Assembly: GCF_900141785.1 (NCBI RefSeq) | Contig: NZ_FQYP01000001.1 | Location: 558,001-622,000 of the forward strand | Direction: 5' to 3' | Length of the DNA: 64,000 nucleotides | From: Aquimarina spongiae | GTDB taxonomy: Bacteria; Bacteroidota; Bacteroidia; Flavobacteriales; Flavobacteriaceae | In this document: positions 43,151 through 52,179 of the stretch, in pieces | How positions within the stretch are numbered: position 1 is the first letter of the stretch | Layout of the letters: each line of letters begins with the position of its first letter | Translations under genes and position numbers: made by a program | The notes under the pieces: model-generated | Database searches by the model: none | Told to the model about the DNA's origin: nothing | What the model saw: the letters and a program-made list of their open reading frames with translations, nothing else

Positions 43151-43841
43151 GTCTTGTTTACAATACTTGGTTGGCTCGCCTTAATTACTCCTGTTTTACG
43201 TCCTGAGCGAGACGGAACATAAAGCAAACCAACTCAAATACAAACTTACGTGGCCACCAATGGTCATTAAATTTCTCTTTACCAAATCTGTAAACTTCTC
43301 TGTTATAAGGGTATTAATAATCCTTTGCCAGACGGTACGGTAAATTGAAACAGTCAATGACTGATGTACTGCCAACGTCCCAGGATCATCACCTAGTTTA
43401 GTATGTAAGATTGGTTTGTACATGATTAAACATTTAAAAATTAATATTCCTTTTTTTTAGAGCAAATCTTGTGCCGAAAATCACAATTCATTTAGAGGTA
43501 TAAATTGTTAATTTCTTAACTTTGAATAGTTTATCTAATGTCAACTTGTGAATCGTACTTTTTTGCTCACTATAGAGCATAAAAAACAATTGGTTTTATT
43601 AGACAATTTATAGCAATGAATTTTGATCGTACCCTTCTAAAAATGGGCACTTTGGACTAGGCCCTGAAGAAAGGATGGAACAAAATAGAATCAAGAAATA
43701 ATGGATACATTTGTTCTAAATTTTATGTTGCAAATTTACGATTTTAACGGAAAAAATAAAAGAGTAGAAACCGCCAATCTTTTGTGGATTTACAGTATAA
43801 AAATTTGAAAATCAAATGGCTTACATTTTGGAAAAATGGTC
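43151..43841. other. Gene-poor region with coding relics
   Basis: 690 bp without a convincing gene. On the minus strand between about 43170 and 43380 a frame broken by one stop reads protein-like (FNLPYRLAKDY, stop, YPYNREVYRFGKEKF then NDHWWPRKFVFEL, then FMFRLAQDVKQE, stop). A different open frame of 75 codons (43196-43423) overlaps it but looks less natural. I take this as a relic gene or a dispersed repeat element. The rest (43430-43841) is AT-rich; only a weak GGGC...GCCC hairpin near 43645 is seen. Confidence 0.5.
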
Positions 43842-45089
43842 TTATAAAAGAATTTGATTGGTTTTTTGATCGGTTATTGTAAGTTCCTTTATTGATCCCG
43901 CACCTAAAAAACGATATCGGATACCCACAAATTTACCTATAGCCTCATGATAGTTATTACTATATACTTCCTGGTCTTCAATATATACCGTTACTTTATT
44001 ATTTTCAATTTTTATTTTCAGTTTTTTGAAATCCGACATATCTGTTCCTAACGCAGATAAATCATGTTCTTTACCTCTTATGTAAACATCGTTGAGCATA
44101 AGATTAATATCAGACACACAACCAGGTATCGAAAAGGGAATTATCATAGCGCCAGAACTTCCTAAGACTACAATTCGAAGGGTTTGACAGACAGCCCACT
44201 TTTCGTTGTAAATATTTTTTACTGTAGTTTCAATAGTCATATCATCTCCTGACATATTAAAATCTTTAACCAGGTGGAAGGTAGAGACGACAGGATCTTT
44301 ATTTTCCCTTATTTCATTAATAAAAGTATCTGAAAATGATAAAGGATCATTCATCGTATCGTTAACATCTATATATTTAGGAATGGGTTCGTAATCTATC
44401 GTCCCCATCCATTCATCCGAAGCGATGAACAAATCATGTTCTTTAATAATTTTTCCATCGACTAGTAATTTCGCTCTAAAATACCCTGGATAATAATAAA
44501 TCCCGGTGGCTTGTTTTTGTTTAGGTTTTATTTTTACAGTTTTGGTTCTATCCCAAAACTGTTGAATATAAATACTATCCGATGTGATTTCATCCAAATT
44601 CAAGTCAAATACAACAGAATTAGGAAGTCCTTTGGAAATAGGTCTGCTTTTGAAATCTATTTTTGATAGATCCAAAGGGGGGATAATATCATTTTTGGTA
44701 CTTACCATGGAGAAGAAAGAAATGAATGCAAAGGTCATAATCCCCGCAGCTGCAACTATAATTCCCATATTTTGAAACACCTTATCTTTTATCAAGGAGG
44801 ATTTCTTCTTTGGCTCTTTCTTGTTTTTAAAGGCTCTCCAGTTTTCATATCCTGCAAACTTGGATAAAGTATTAAGTGTACTTATACTAGGGGCATTTTG
44901 ATATTTTACTTTACCCCAAACCCGTTTTAAGGTGGTTGTACTGAGGTTAACCTGAGTCTCTTTTTGAATATGCTCGCTCAATTCAATAAATACATCATTA
45001 TGCCAAGAATCTGAAGACCCCCAATCAAGACGGTTCTCAATTTCTAGTAGACATTGCTGTACTAAATGATATTCTGGATACCTATTCAT
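43842..45089 (-). CDS. Membrane-anchored HTH-like regulator with C-terminal beta domain
   Basis: A 415-residue protein. The N-terminal 95 residues form a Bacteroidota HTH-like domain (LSEHIQKETQVNLSTTTLKRVWG, APSISTLNTLSKFAGYENW). One membrane helix lies at about 107-128 (MGIIVAAAGIMTFAFISFF). The outer part (about 150-415) is beta-rich and ends in a LamG/jelly-roll-like module (LKKLKIKIENNKVTVYIEDQ near the end). It is probably a one-component regulator that reads an envelope signal. It faces the secreted LamG-like gene 119 bp away. Confidence 0.75.
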   Translation of the reverse strand: MNRYPEYHLVQQCLLEIENRLDWGSSDSWHNDVFIELSEHIQKETQVNLSTTTLKRVWGKVKYQNAPSISTLNTLSKFAGYENWRAFKNKKEPKKKSSLIKDKVFQNMGIIVAAAGIMTFAFISFFSMVSTKNDIIPPLDLSKIDFKSRPISKGLPNSVVFDLNLDEITSDSIYIQQFWDRTKTVKIKPKQKQATGIYYYPGYFRAKLLVDGKIIKEHDLFIASDEWMGTIDYEPIPKYIDVNDTMNDPLSFSDTFINEIRENKDPVVSTFHLVKDFNMSGDDMTIETTVKNIYNEKWAVCQTLRIVVLGSSGAMIIPFSIPGCVSDINLMLNDVYIRGKEHDLSALGTDMSDFKKLKIKIENNKVTVYIEDQEVYSNNYHEAIGKFVGIRYRFLGAGSIKELTITDQKTNQILL

Positions 45090-45207
45090 AGACACTAACA
45101 AAATTGATCAAAATTTATGACTTGAACAACATTGAACGGACTTGTACGAACTTGTTTTCGAGGTCTACATCAAATCTTCGAATTTTGAGATCAACAAACA
45201 ACAAAAA

Positions 45208-46317
45208 ATGATGATACGAGCAATTTCAATTTTGATTTTAAGTACTTTCCTTTCTTTCAACATATATGCACAGCAGAAATTTCCTTTGGATACTGTACAA
45301 TGGGAAATTAATGCTCAATCTTATGTGCTAGAAAATTATAAAGGGAAAGATGCATTATATATGCAGCGAGGTATGGCTTCACTGAAGGATGTTACTTTTT
45401 TGAATGGTACAATAGAATTTGACGTGTTTCTTACCGAACGCCAAGGATTTCCGGGAGTTCGATTTCGAGCGGTGGATGCCAATAATATGGAGTCTTTTTA
45501 TATACGAGCGCATCTCCCGGGTAAACCAGATGCTAATCAGGGAACTCCTGTAATAAATGGACTTTCTCCTTGGCAATTGTATTTTGGTCCGAGTTATTCT
45601 GTACCCTACGATTATAATTATGACGATTGGACTCATGTAAAATTGGTAGTTAATGGAAAAAGAGCACAAGTGTTTTTTGATTATTCAGAAAAACCCCATT
45701 TATGCTGGAATTTGGTCAGAGAACCCAAAGAAGGAAGGATTGCTATAAGTGGAGGTGGGCCGAATCCTATGCATTATGCCAATTTTACTATTGATAAGAC
45801 TGCTACTCAATTGGTAGATTTCAAAGTGCATGAAAGAAAACCTATAGATGGATTGGTTCCCGCATGGGAAATTTCAGATAAGTTTGAAGAAACACAGTTG
45901 GACAATTTAGCTAACATAAAGGGATTGATTACTTCTCGAAAGTGGTTAGGAAAAGTACAAATAGAAGAAGGTACAGCGGCCAACATCGCAAGAAAAGTAT
46001 TGCTGAGAGATGGTACCAAAAAGAATACAGTTTTTGCAAAACTTGAGATCAACTCAGATAAAGAGCAAACCAAACTATTCGAATTTGGATATAGTGATAG
46101 GGCAGTGGCTATACTCAACGATCAACCTATTTATAAGGGAAACAACAGATGGCGTTCAAGAGATTACCGATATCTAGGGACTATTGGTCTTTTTGATGCA
46201 GTATATCTAAACCTAAAAAAAGGAAAAAATATTCTTCTACTGGCAGTTTCCGAAGATTTTGGAGGTTGGCTGGTAACGGGTAAGTTTACCGATCCTTCTG
46301 GTGTTGTCGTGAATTAA
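45208..46317 (+). CDS. Secreted LamG/DUF1080-like protein
   Basis: A 369-residue protein; signal peptide ISILILSTFLSFNIYAQ. The first domain (about 20-200) is a concanavalin-like jelly-roll (GTIEFDVFLTERQGFPGVRFR, DDWTHVKLVVNGKRAQVFFD), as in DUF1080/LamG glycan-binding or glycosidase-like proteins; the second (about 215-369) is another beta domain ending FGGWLVTGKF. ATG 45208 and 45211 are both possible starts; the upstream TTG reading is not needed. Divergent from the membrane regulator and perhaps controlled by it. Confidence 0.75.
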   Translation: MMIRAISILILSTFLSFNIYAQQKFPLDTVQWEINAQSYVLENYKGKDALYMQRGMASLKDVTFLNGTIEFDVFLTERQGFPGVRFRAVDANNMESFYIRAHLPGKPDANQGTPVINGLSPWQLYFGPSYSVPYDYNYDDWTHVKLVVNGKRAQVFFDYSEKPHLCWNLVREPKEGRIAISGGGPNPMHYANFTIDKTATQLVDFKVHERKPIDGLVPAWEISDKFEETQLDNLANIKGLITSRKWLGKVQIEEGTAANIARKVLLRDGTKKNTVFAKLEINSDKEQTKLFEFGYSDRAVAILNDQPIYKGNNRWRSRDYRYLGTIGLFDAVYLNLKKGKNILLLAVSEDFGGWLVTGKFTDPSGVVVN

Positions 46318-46367
46318 TTTTCTCAACCTCAGATAGAATAGAAAACCTCCGCAGAATATTAAAAACT

Positions 46368-46393
46368 AAAGCCTCGACATTGTCAAGGCTTTA
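46368..46393 (+). terminator. Probable intrinsic terminator
   Basis: Stem AAAGCCT / AGGCTTT enclosing GAC/GTC with one C-A mismatch; the T tail is short, so confidence is moderate. Confidence 0.55.
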
Positions 46394-46464
46394 TGGTTTA
46401 GTACGGATATTTAAGATCACTAGCACATATCCGTACAGGTAAAGGGGCAAACAAGCCCTTACTT

Positions 46465-46857
46465 CTAGGATCTCCCAAATATATCTTTTGGTGGAGCTAC
46501 AGCCATCTTTTGATGGTAATCAAACCAGTACAATTCTGTATTCGATACAGCACATAGTTCGTTGTTCGAATTAAAAAAGCGACTCCTTACATAAATTTTT
46601 GATAGATCTTCAGCAGTACTCAAGAATTCCATATTTAGAAAAAAATCCTGAGTAAACATGAGATGTTTTTGATAGGTAAATTCTTCCTTGCATTTTTGAA
46701 GTCTAACTTTCAAATGATCTAGTTTTCTTTTAGAATATCCTTTTTCGAATAGAAAGCTATCCAAAATAGCATATATATAAGCCTGGTAAGCACCACCATG
46801 CATGATCATAAAGTCGTCTACATCTTTTCCCGTTACTTTGTATTTTTTTCTGATCAT
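46465..46857 (-). CDS. Hot-dog-fold thioesterase-like protein
   Basis: A 130-residue protein of the 4HBT acyl-CoA thioesterase type: DFMIMHGGAYQAYIYAILDSFLFEKGY forms the central helix, and the strands FTYQKHLMFTQDFFLNMEFL, KIYVRSRFFNSNNELCAV and NTELYWFDY follow. It probably hydrolyses an acyl-CoA or acyl-ACP. It starts 11 nt after the DUF5777 stop and so is the last gene of cassette 1, which is unexpected for a cytoplasmic enzyme. Confidence 0.78.
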   Translation of the reverse strand: MIRKKYKVTGKDVDDFMIMHGGAYQAYIYAILDSFLFEKGYSKRKLDHLKVRLQKCKEEFTYQKHLMFTQDFFLNMEFLSTAEDLSKIYVRSRFFNSNNELCAVSNTELYWFDYHQKMAVAPPKDIFGRS

Positions 46858-46868
46858 AATAGGCGGCT

Positions 46869-47786
46869 TTACTCATTAGACTCTTGAATGGCTTTTAGTT
46901 TCTTTTTCTTGTTTTTTCCGAACTGAAATGCTCTGGAAATATTAAAACCTAAATGCACATCTCCCTCAAAAAAATCATCTGTAGATTCGGTAATAAAACT
47001 TTTCTCGATCATGGTAATAGAATTGGAAAGAATGATTTGAAATACGTGTCCGCCAGTTTCTATATCTATACCAAATGCCAATGAGTTAGTAGTATCTATA
47101 GACTCTAAAGGATTAACGGTATAGTGATATTCACCATTTAGTGAAATTCTTTTGGTTAATTTGACACGTCCGCCAATTCCGACTGCAAAAATACCATGAG
47201 GATCTTCTTGTATAGCTACTGAGTTTCTATAGATGAAGCTTGGCATAATTTGTAAAGAAAATGCAGGACTGAATTTTCTTGCCAAAAGAAGCTGAGAGGT
47301 ATAAAACAAACGATCAGTCTCGCTAGGTTCGTTTCCTGGTTCAAAATCGTCTACACTTCTGTATACGACACTCCCAAATGCAGATACCGAAATCGGGAAA
47401 GCGTTTTTACCAATGCCTTGCTTAAGGAGTTTGTATTTGAAAAATGCATCATAAGCCTTTTCAAAACTACTTCTACCAACTCCTATCATTAAATCGTCTG
47501 TAAGACCGTACTCAAAGCCAAAGCGTATATTGGATTGATCCAAACCAAACAATTCATCTACCCCCGAATTTACTCTTCCAAAACGGTGAGATATGATAAA
47601 CTCGAGAACACCTTTCTTTCTATTTTCGACAGAATGCCCATTAAGTATTCTTGTCCCTTTAAAAGTAGCGGTAGCATACTCTTTGGTTTGCGGAGTCTCT
47701 TCATCAAGTATGTCAAAGAGGTCTTCTTGCGCATGCATCATATTACCAATACTAAGAATGGTAAAAAGAATAATTAGTTTTTTCAT
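46869..47786 (-). CDS. DUF5777-family outer-membrane barrel, cassette 1
   Basis: A 305-residue protein with signal peptide ending MMHAQ. Family features are ATATFKGTRILNGHSVENRKKGVLEF, FGFEYGLTDDLMIGVGRSS, LLLARKFSPAFSLQI and FAVGIGGRVKL. It is predicted to be an outer-membrane beta-barrel; its cargo is unknown. It begins 1 nt after the YceI stop and is a clear paralogue of the barrel in cassette 2. Confidence 0.85.
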   Translation of the reverse strand: MKKLIILFTILSIGNMMHAQEDLFDILDEETPQTKEYATATFKGTRILNGHSVENRKKGVLEFIISHRFGRVNSGVDELFGLDQSNIRFGFEYGLTDDLMIGVGRSSFEKAYDAFFKYKLLKQGIGKNAFPISVSAFGSVVYRSVDDFEPGNEPSETDRLFYTSQLLLARKFSPAFSLQIMPSFIYRNSVAIQEDPHGIFAVGIGGRVKLTKRISLNGEYHYTVNPLESIDTTNSLAFGIDIETGGHVFQIILSNSITMIEKSFITESTDDFFEGDVHLGFNISRAFQFGKNKKKKLKAIQESNE

Positions 47787-47787
47787 A

Positions 47788-48330
47788 TTACTTGGTATAC
47801 GGTTGATGATCTAAGTTGAAAGTTACTTTTATGGTTTTTGCAATGTTGTTGACTACCACCGATGGAATTTCAATGTTGAAATCCTCCACCTTTACAGGAA
47901 AATTTCCCTCTAGAGAAATATTTCCCTCTGTCTTTTTGATTTTCGCTTTGATGACTGTTGGTTTGGTAACACCATGAATGGTTAAATTTCCTTTGATGGT
48001 AACTTCTGCATTATTCTCCAATGTGCTGAAATTGATTAGCTCCCCTTTGAAGGTGGCTTTTGGGTACTTATCTGATTCTACATAATTTTCATTAAAATGT
48101 TCTTGCATTAATGCCTTCTCGAACAAGAAGGATTTCATTAATATGGAGATAGCAATTGCTCCGTTGTTGGTGTCAATAATACTAAGTACCTGGTCATTTT
48201 CTGCCTCGATATCTTCTATAGGAGAATGGGAGAAAAAAGAAACGTGTCCACTTTTTGTAAGAAACTTTTCTTGCCCGTAACTCATTACTGAAAGGATAAG
48301 GCATGCTATGGTTGTTATAATTGATTTCAT
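47788..48330 (-). CDS. YceI-family lipocalin-like protein, cassette 1
   Basis: A 180-residue periplasmic protein; signal peptide ends SYGQ. The YceI fold is marked by HVSFFSHSPIEDIEA, EHFNENYVESDKYPKATFKGE and LTIHGVTKPTVIKAKI. YceI proteins bind long isoprenoid lipids such as quinone side chains. It lies between the OB-fold anchor and the barrel, the same order as in cassette 2. Confidence 0.9.
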   Translation of the reverse strand: MKSIITTIACLILSVMSYGQEKFLTKSGHVSFFSHSPIEDIEAENDQVLSIIDTNNGAIAISILMKSFLFEKALMQEHFNENYVESDKYPKATFKGELINFSTLENNAEVTIKGNLTIHGVTKPTVIKAKIKKTEGNISLEGNFPVKVEDFNIEIPSVVVNNIAKTIKVTFNLDHQPYTK

Positions 48331-48348
48331 TTGTTGTGAATGTTGGTT

Positions 48349-48771
48349 TTAATTAATAATGACACTTTTTACAAGAATGACGTCCATTAAAAATCCGGTA
48401 CAAACACCTTTGATTTGTATGGATTGTCCTTTTTGTAATTGTGCAATTTTGTGATCTTTATCAGCGTCCAAATGACAAAGGACACTACCAAAAGTATCTT
48501 CACTGGTTAGTGCTATTATACTTTTGTCTTTTACGATGTTTATATCTTCTATAGTACCGGTTACCTGAATGACTTGCTCCAAATATTTGGTATTGGCTTC
48601 GGTTTCATTGGTCAAATAATCTTTGAACAAATCATTAGAGTCGATTACAATTTGTGCATCCACATTACTAATATCCAAGTGTGGTTTGGAAAACATAGAG
48701 ATGCTAACAACAATTCCAATCGCGGTTATAAAAAGAGTTACACCTAAAAGAACTTTTCCCTTACTTATCAT
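48349..48771 (-). CDS. Membrane-anchored OB-fold (tRNA_anti-like) protein, cassette 1
   Basis: A 140-residue protein: one N-terminal membrane helix (7-27), then a small OB-fold domain (about 45-138) with VIQVTGTIEDINI and LQKGQSIQIKGVCTGFLMDVIL, the pattern of the tRNA_anti-like family. Despite the name it should be outside the cytoplasm and not bind tRNA. Cys120 is conserved in the paralogue. It starts 11 nt after the cytochrome stop. Confidence 0.82.
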   Translation of the reverse strand: MISKGKVLLGVTLFITAIGIVVSISMFSKPHLDISNVDAQIVIDSNDLFKDYLTNETEANTKYLEQVIQVTGTIEDINIVKDKSIIALTSEDTFGSVLCHLDADKDHKIAQLQKGQSIQIKGVCTGFLMDVILVKSVIIN

Positions 48772-48782
48772 ATTGATTTCTT

Positions 48783-49130
48783 TTAATTGTTTAATGCACC
48801 GCTATCAATCCAGCATCTAATAATTTCTATTTCTTCATTACTTAAAGAACCGCCAATGGGCATTCGTCTGCTCACCACCTGTGCTCTTACTCGTGCCGCA
48901 TTATTTCTAATACCTTCAAAATTGCGTAGATCAGGAAATTGATTTCCGTTATGGCATTCGGTGCAATTGTTATCTATTATTGGTTTTACCTGTGTGGCAA
49001 ATGATGTATCTGGATTACACTCAACTATTATTTCTGTAATTTCCTCTTCTACATTATTATCACAGGAAACTAGGATAAGACTAGTGAGTACTGCAAACAG
49101 CAGTTTATTTATTTGTAAATAATATTTCAT
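48783..49130 (-). CDS. c-type cytochrome lipoprotein (single haem), cassette 1
   Basis: A 115-residue lipoprotein (TSLILVSC). One haem site CTECH lies in DNNCTECHNGNQFPDLR, and MPIGGSLS offers Met as the likely sixth ligand. It resembles the small cytochromes that act in periplasmic or surface electron transfer. First gene of cassette 1 (cytochrome, OB anchor, YceI, DUF5777, thioesterase). Confidence 0.86.
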   Translation of the reverse strand: MKYYLQINKLLFAVLTSLILVSCDNNVEEEITEIIVECNPDTSFATQVKPIIDNNCTECHNGNQFPDLRNFEGIRNNAARVRAQVVSRRMPIGGSLSNEEIEIIRCWIDSGALNN

Positions 49131-49146
49131 GATTAAGATTTAAGAA

Positions 49147-49179
49147 AAAGAGGAAGAAAAAAACTCGTTCTTCCTCTTT
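49147..49179 (-). terminator. Intrinsic terminator between COG4315 gene and cassette 1
   Basis: A 12-bp perfect stem AAAGAGGAAGAA / TTCTTCCTCTTT, loop of 9 nt, T-rich tail on the minus strand. It ends the repeat-lipoprotein transcript just before the cytochrome gene and may allow partial read-through into it. Confidence 0.75.
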
Positions 49180-49220
49180 CTAATCAACTAACTAACTACT
49201 AAACTAAATATGAACTCTTC

Positions 49221-50072
49221 TTAATTTGCTGGTGCGGTAGGAGTATCCGCGTTTGCGATTGGCCATACCCCTGGTGCAGGAAAATTGATTCCAAAATTAT
49301 CCCCCCTGGTCACATCCTGCCCAAAGTAGTATAATGGCCATCCTTTATATGTTATTTGCTGAGAACCGTGAACATCTATGGTTCCAAAATCGTCAGCATT
49401 TAGAATACTTGGTAATCTATCAATGTCGATGTTAATGATCGGCCACACAGCATTGTTTGAAAAATCTTGGGCCGTGAAGTTATTAACACCATTAGTGTCA
49501 TTCATAAAGGTATATATTGTTCTTCCTGTGAAATTGGTCATGTAAAAGGTAAGTCCATCACCAGGTGTATAATCACTTGTGAAGTTGATCAAATTTCCAT
49601 CACTGTCTCTCCCTACCAATTGAGCTTCGGCGTACATTAGAGAATAATCAGGCTTTGCGATGTACCAATTGTTACCTACTTGATCTCCGTTGGTATCTCC
49701 GGCGGCATTATCATTTGCAAAATAATATAATGGCCACCCTTTGAATGTAGTTTGCTTTTCTCCATCTGCTCTGGTGATTTCTCCAAAGTCTGAAGCCTCC
49801 AGACCATCATCAAGAGTTAAATCGGCTGCATAAAAAATTGGCCATGCTGCCAAACAACCATCCAAACATCTAGAATCTCCTTTTACATCTCTGGAGAAAA
49901 AGTATAATGACATACCTTCAGAATCGGTAAGGATATTACCAAAAGTTGTATCGGTTGCAAGTCGAACTGTATTTTGTTGTGCAGGTGGGTTTGGTTGCTC
50001 ATCAGAGTCATCACTACTACAACTAAACAGTACAGAAATTGAAGTGAACAATACTAAAATACGATTTTTCAT
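49221..50072 (-). CDS. COG4315-type repeat lipoprotein (PF03640 repeats)
   Basis: A 283-residue surface lipoprotein (SISVLFSC from ATG 50072). It contains about four PF03640-like units of the form G-x-LY-F..D...C...W-P: GMSLYFFSRDVKGDSRC, KGWPLYYFANDNAAGD, TGRTIYTFMNDTNGV and KGWPLYYFGQDVTRGD. The role of this repeat is unknown; it occurs in several secreted bacterial proteins near redox genes. It has direct-repeat boxes upstream and its own terminator. Confidence 0.85.
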   Translation of the reverse strand: MKNRILVLFTSISVLFSCSSDDSDEQPNPPAQQNTVRLATDTTFGNILTDSEGMSLYFFSRDVKGDSRCLDGCLAAWPIFYAADLTLDDGLEASDFGEITRADGEKQTTFKGWPLYYFANDNAAGDTNGDQVGNNWYIAKPDYSLMYAEAQLVGRDSDGNLINFTSDYTPGDGLTFYMTNFTGRTIYTFMNDTNGVNNFTAQDFSNNAVWPIINIDIDRLPSILNADDFGTIDVHGSQQITYKGWPLYYFGQDVTRGDNFGINFPAPGVWPIANADTPTAPAN

Positions 50073-50147
50073 TTTTATTCGAGTTTTAAAGATTTTGTTC
50101 AGCAAAGTACCGTAAACACTGGCCCTATATTCAAAATAATATATGCG

Positions 50148-50197
50148 AAAGGGAAAAAACGGCGTTGAAAAAGGAAAAAAAAAGGTTGAATAAAAGG
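50148..50197. promoter_or_regulatory. Direct repeats, candidate LytTR binding sites
   Basis: Two units of the form AAGG-(A)n-GG-TTGAA: GTTGAA occurs at 50064+100 (50164-50169) and again at 50185-50190, 21 bp apart, and AAGG at 50149-50152 and 50171-50174. A third AAAAGG follows at 50192. A similar AAGG/AAAAAAGGTCA element (minus strand, 51517-51534) precedes cassette 2. LytTR proteins bind direct repeats with about 21-bp spacing. Confidence 0.5.
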
Positions 50198-50278
50198 CTA
50201 TTTTTTCCTTTTGGTAATAAATGAATGGAAATGATTAAAATTGAAATGAAGAAAAAGAGAATCCGTAAAGAAATTTGG

Positions 50279-51391
50279 TTATATGCTTAACCATTGTCTA
50301 AATTCTGCTGCTTTGTTTTTGCTAATCACAATTTCTACATCTGCATCTCGAATCAAAATTTTGAGTTGACTATTGCCGTATTTAATAATCTTTTCGATGG
50401 CAGCAATGCTGATAATAAATTGTCGATTAGCTCTAAAAAATAAAGAGGCATCAAGACTAGAAAACATATCATCCAGGCTGGTATTGCTGGTGGATTTTTT
50501 CCCATCAAAACAAATTACGTAGGTAATGGTGTTTTCGGTATAGATATAAGAGATTTCGTTGATAGCTGTCGGGATCAACTCATTTCTTAAATAGGTTAAA
50601 ATTCTCTTTTTACCAGTTTCTAATGTAATATCAGGTGATTCTTGAGAATCGTCTTCGTCGGTTTCTTCTATTTTACGTTGGTAGGCTACCAAATCACTAT
50701 TCAGTTTAGAAAGGTTTACCAACTCACTTTCTAAATTGGTGTTTTTCTCCTCCAACTGCTTTTCATAATAACTACCGATCATACGAACAGCAAAAAAGGA
50801 AGACAAGATGATCAACCCTCCCATAATAGCAAATATGGTATAGAAACTGGTTTTGAGTTTTTTTATTTGTGTAGAGATTTCATTAAGGTTTACATGAGCA
50901 GCAACAATCAAATCCGAATCTTTTACCGGAGAAATATATACGATTTCAGAATTAAAGCTATTCCCAATTTCTTTATTGTCGTTTTTAATATTGGTAAGTA
51001 ACTCATATAATTTATCAGAGCTATTTTCTTCATTCAATGAATTCAAAAGTGATTGATCAGAGCTTACTTTTTGTCCAACTTTAGTTTTATCTGGGTTACA
51101 TACTTCTTTACCAGACCAATTAAAGACACATATAAATGAAGCTTCGGTATGTGTGTTTTCTATAGTGTTTTGAATATTATTTATTACAACATTTCTATCA
51201 ATACCCCCTGCAAGTTGATAGTTAATCAATTTAGAAATTTCATTTGCTTCTCGTTTGCTAGACTCTAATTGAACTTCTATTAATTGATTTGCGCTTACTT
51301 TTATAAAGTATTTGATACTTAGAGAAGCAATGATCAAGAAAATGACCGATATAGATATAAAGGTTAAAAAATATAATTTGTCTTTTCTCAT
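50279..51391 (-). CDS. Membrane LytTR-type transcriptional regulator with Cache-like sensor
   Basis: A 370-residue protein: membrane helix 1 (about 6-28), an extracytoplasmic Cache-like domain (30-180; VFNWSGKEVCNPDKTKVGQKV), membrane helix 2 (about 184-206), a coiled coil (210-245) and a LytTR DNA-binding domain (265-370; TITYVICFDGKKS, FFRANRQFIISIAAIEKI). It senses a small molecule and binds DNA directly, without a kinase. It sits between the two YceI/DUF5777 cassettes and is their obvious candidate regulator. Confidence 0.87.
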   Translation of the reverse strand: MRKDKLYFLTFISISVIFLIIASLSIKYFIKVSANQLIEVQLESSKREANEISKLINYQLAGGIDRNVVINNIQNTIENTHTEASFICVFNWSGKEVCNPDKTKVGQKVSSDQSLLNSLNEENSSDKLYELLTNIKNDNKEIGNSFNSEIVYISPVKDSDLIVAAHVNLNEISTQIKKLKTSFYTIFAIMGGLIILSSFFAVRMIGSYYEKQLEEKNTNLESELVNLSKLNSDLVAYQRKIEETDEDDSQESPDITLETGKKRILTYLRNELIPTAINEISYIYTENTITYVICFDGKKSTSNTSLDDMFSSLDASLFFRANRQFIISIAAIEKIIKYGNSQLKILIRDADVEIVISKNKAAEFRQWLSI

Positions 51392-51744
51392 TTATCAGGT
51401 TTACAAATCAGGGGTAATATCCTGGCGGTCTGGTTTAGTTTTTTATTGAGGTAACTAAAATAGTATAATTTTTCAGGTGTTTTTTCTAAACGTCAAATAA
51501 TTGTATTTGGCTTAATGACCTTTTTTCCTTTTTTAAAAGGATTTTTTCTACTTGACAAAAGTTTATAACAACACTATATGATCTGGGTTGTTCTTTTGTA
51601 CTCAAAGCAGATTTTTTAATTATAAGCTAATCCTAATGAAATCCATACTTCCTTGTGAGCCTTCCCTAATTTATATGCTGCTAAATTATATTTTGGTAGT
51701 ACATTATCGTAATTTTACTGGTAGAATTGACCTTATATCCTTCG
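51392..51744. other. Intergenic region between lytTR and cassette 2
   Basis: 353 bp holding divergent promoters. It contains ACCTTTTTTCCTTTTTT at 51518-51534, related to the boxes upstream of the COG4315 gene. No small gene or terminator was found. Confidence 0.6.
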
Positions 51745-52179
51745 ATGAATAGAAAGCTAAGTATTATTGGTTTTGTTTCAGTGCTCTTCTTGTTACTGAT
51801 ATTGTATCTGGTTTTTCCAAACTCGAAAGACTCTTATATGGAGATGAATGCCGTTTCTGCAGATATAACAATAAGCTCAGAAGAATTAGTTTCATCTTTT
51901 ATGGTTGATGAACGTTCGGCAAATTCAATGTATAGAGGAAAAGTAATAGAAGTAGAGGGGATTGTAAAAGATGTTACGTTTCTAAATAATCGAAATACAG
52001 TTTTTTTGTACGGTGACAACAAGTATTCTAGTGTTATTTGTGATATGTTTCCGAATCAAGAAAATGAAATTAAAAATTTAAAAAAAGGTCAAAAAATAAA
52101 AATAAAGGGAGTTTGCAAAGGATTTTTGAAAGATGCTATTTTACTTAATTGTATGCTGATTAACACAACAAATCAATGA
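51745..52179 (+). CDS. Membrane-anchored OB-fold (tRNA_anti-like) protein, cassette 2
   Basis: A 144-residue paralogue of the cassette-1 protein: membrane helix 6-25, then the OB domain with VIEVEGIVKDVTF and LKKGQKIKIKGVCKGFLKDAILL, closely matching the other copy. ATG 51745 is preferred over longer readings without ATG. The stop overlaps the YceI start by 4 nt (ATGA). Confidence 0.82.
   Translation: MNRKLSIIGFVSVLFLLLILYLVFPNSKDSYMEMNAVSADITISSEELVSSFMVDERSANSMYRGKVIEVEGIVKDVTFLNNRNTVFLYGDNKYSSVICDMFPNQENEIKNLKKGQKIKIKGVCKGFLKDAILLNCMLINTTNQ

Noticed and set aside
43196-43423. 75-codon gene on the minus strand
   Set aside because: Composition is atypical and a different frame in the same stretch looks more protein-like, so I do not call it a gene.
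43640-43675. Terminator or RNA hairpin (GGGC...GCCC)
   Set aside because: Only four base pairs, no T tail and no gene ending nearby.
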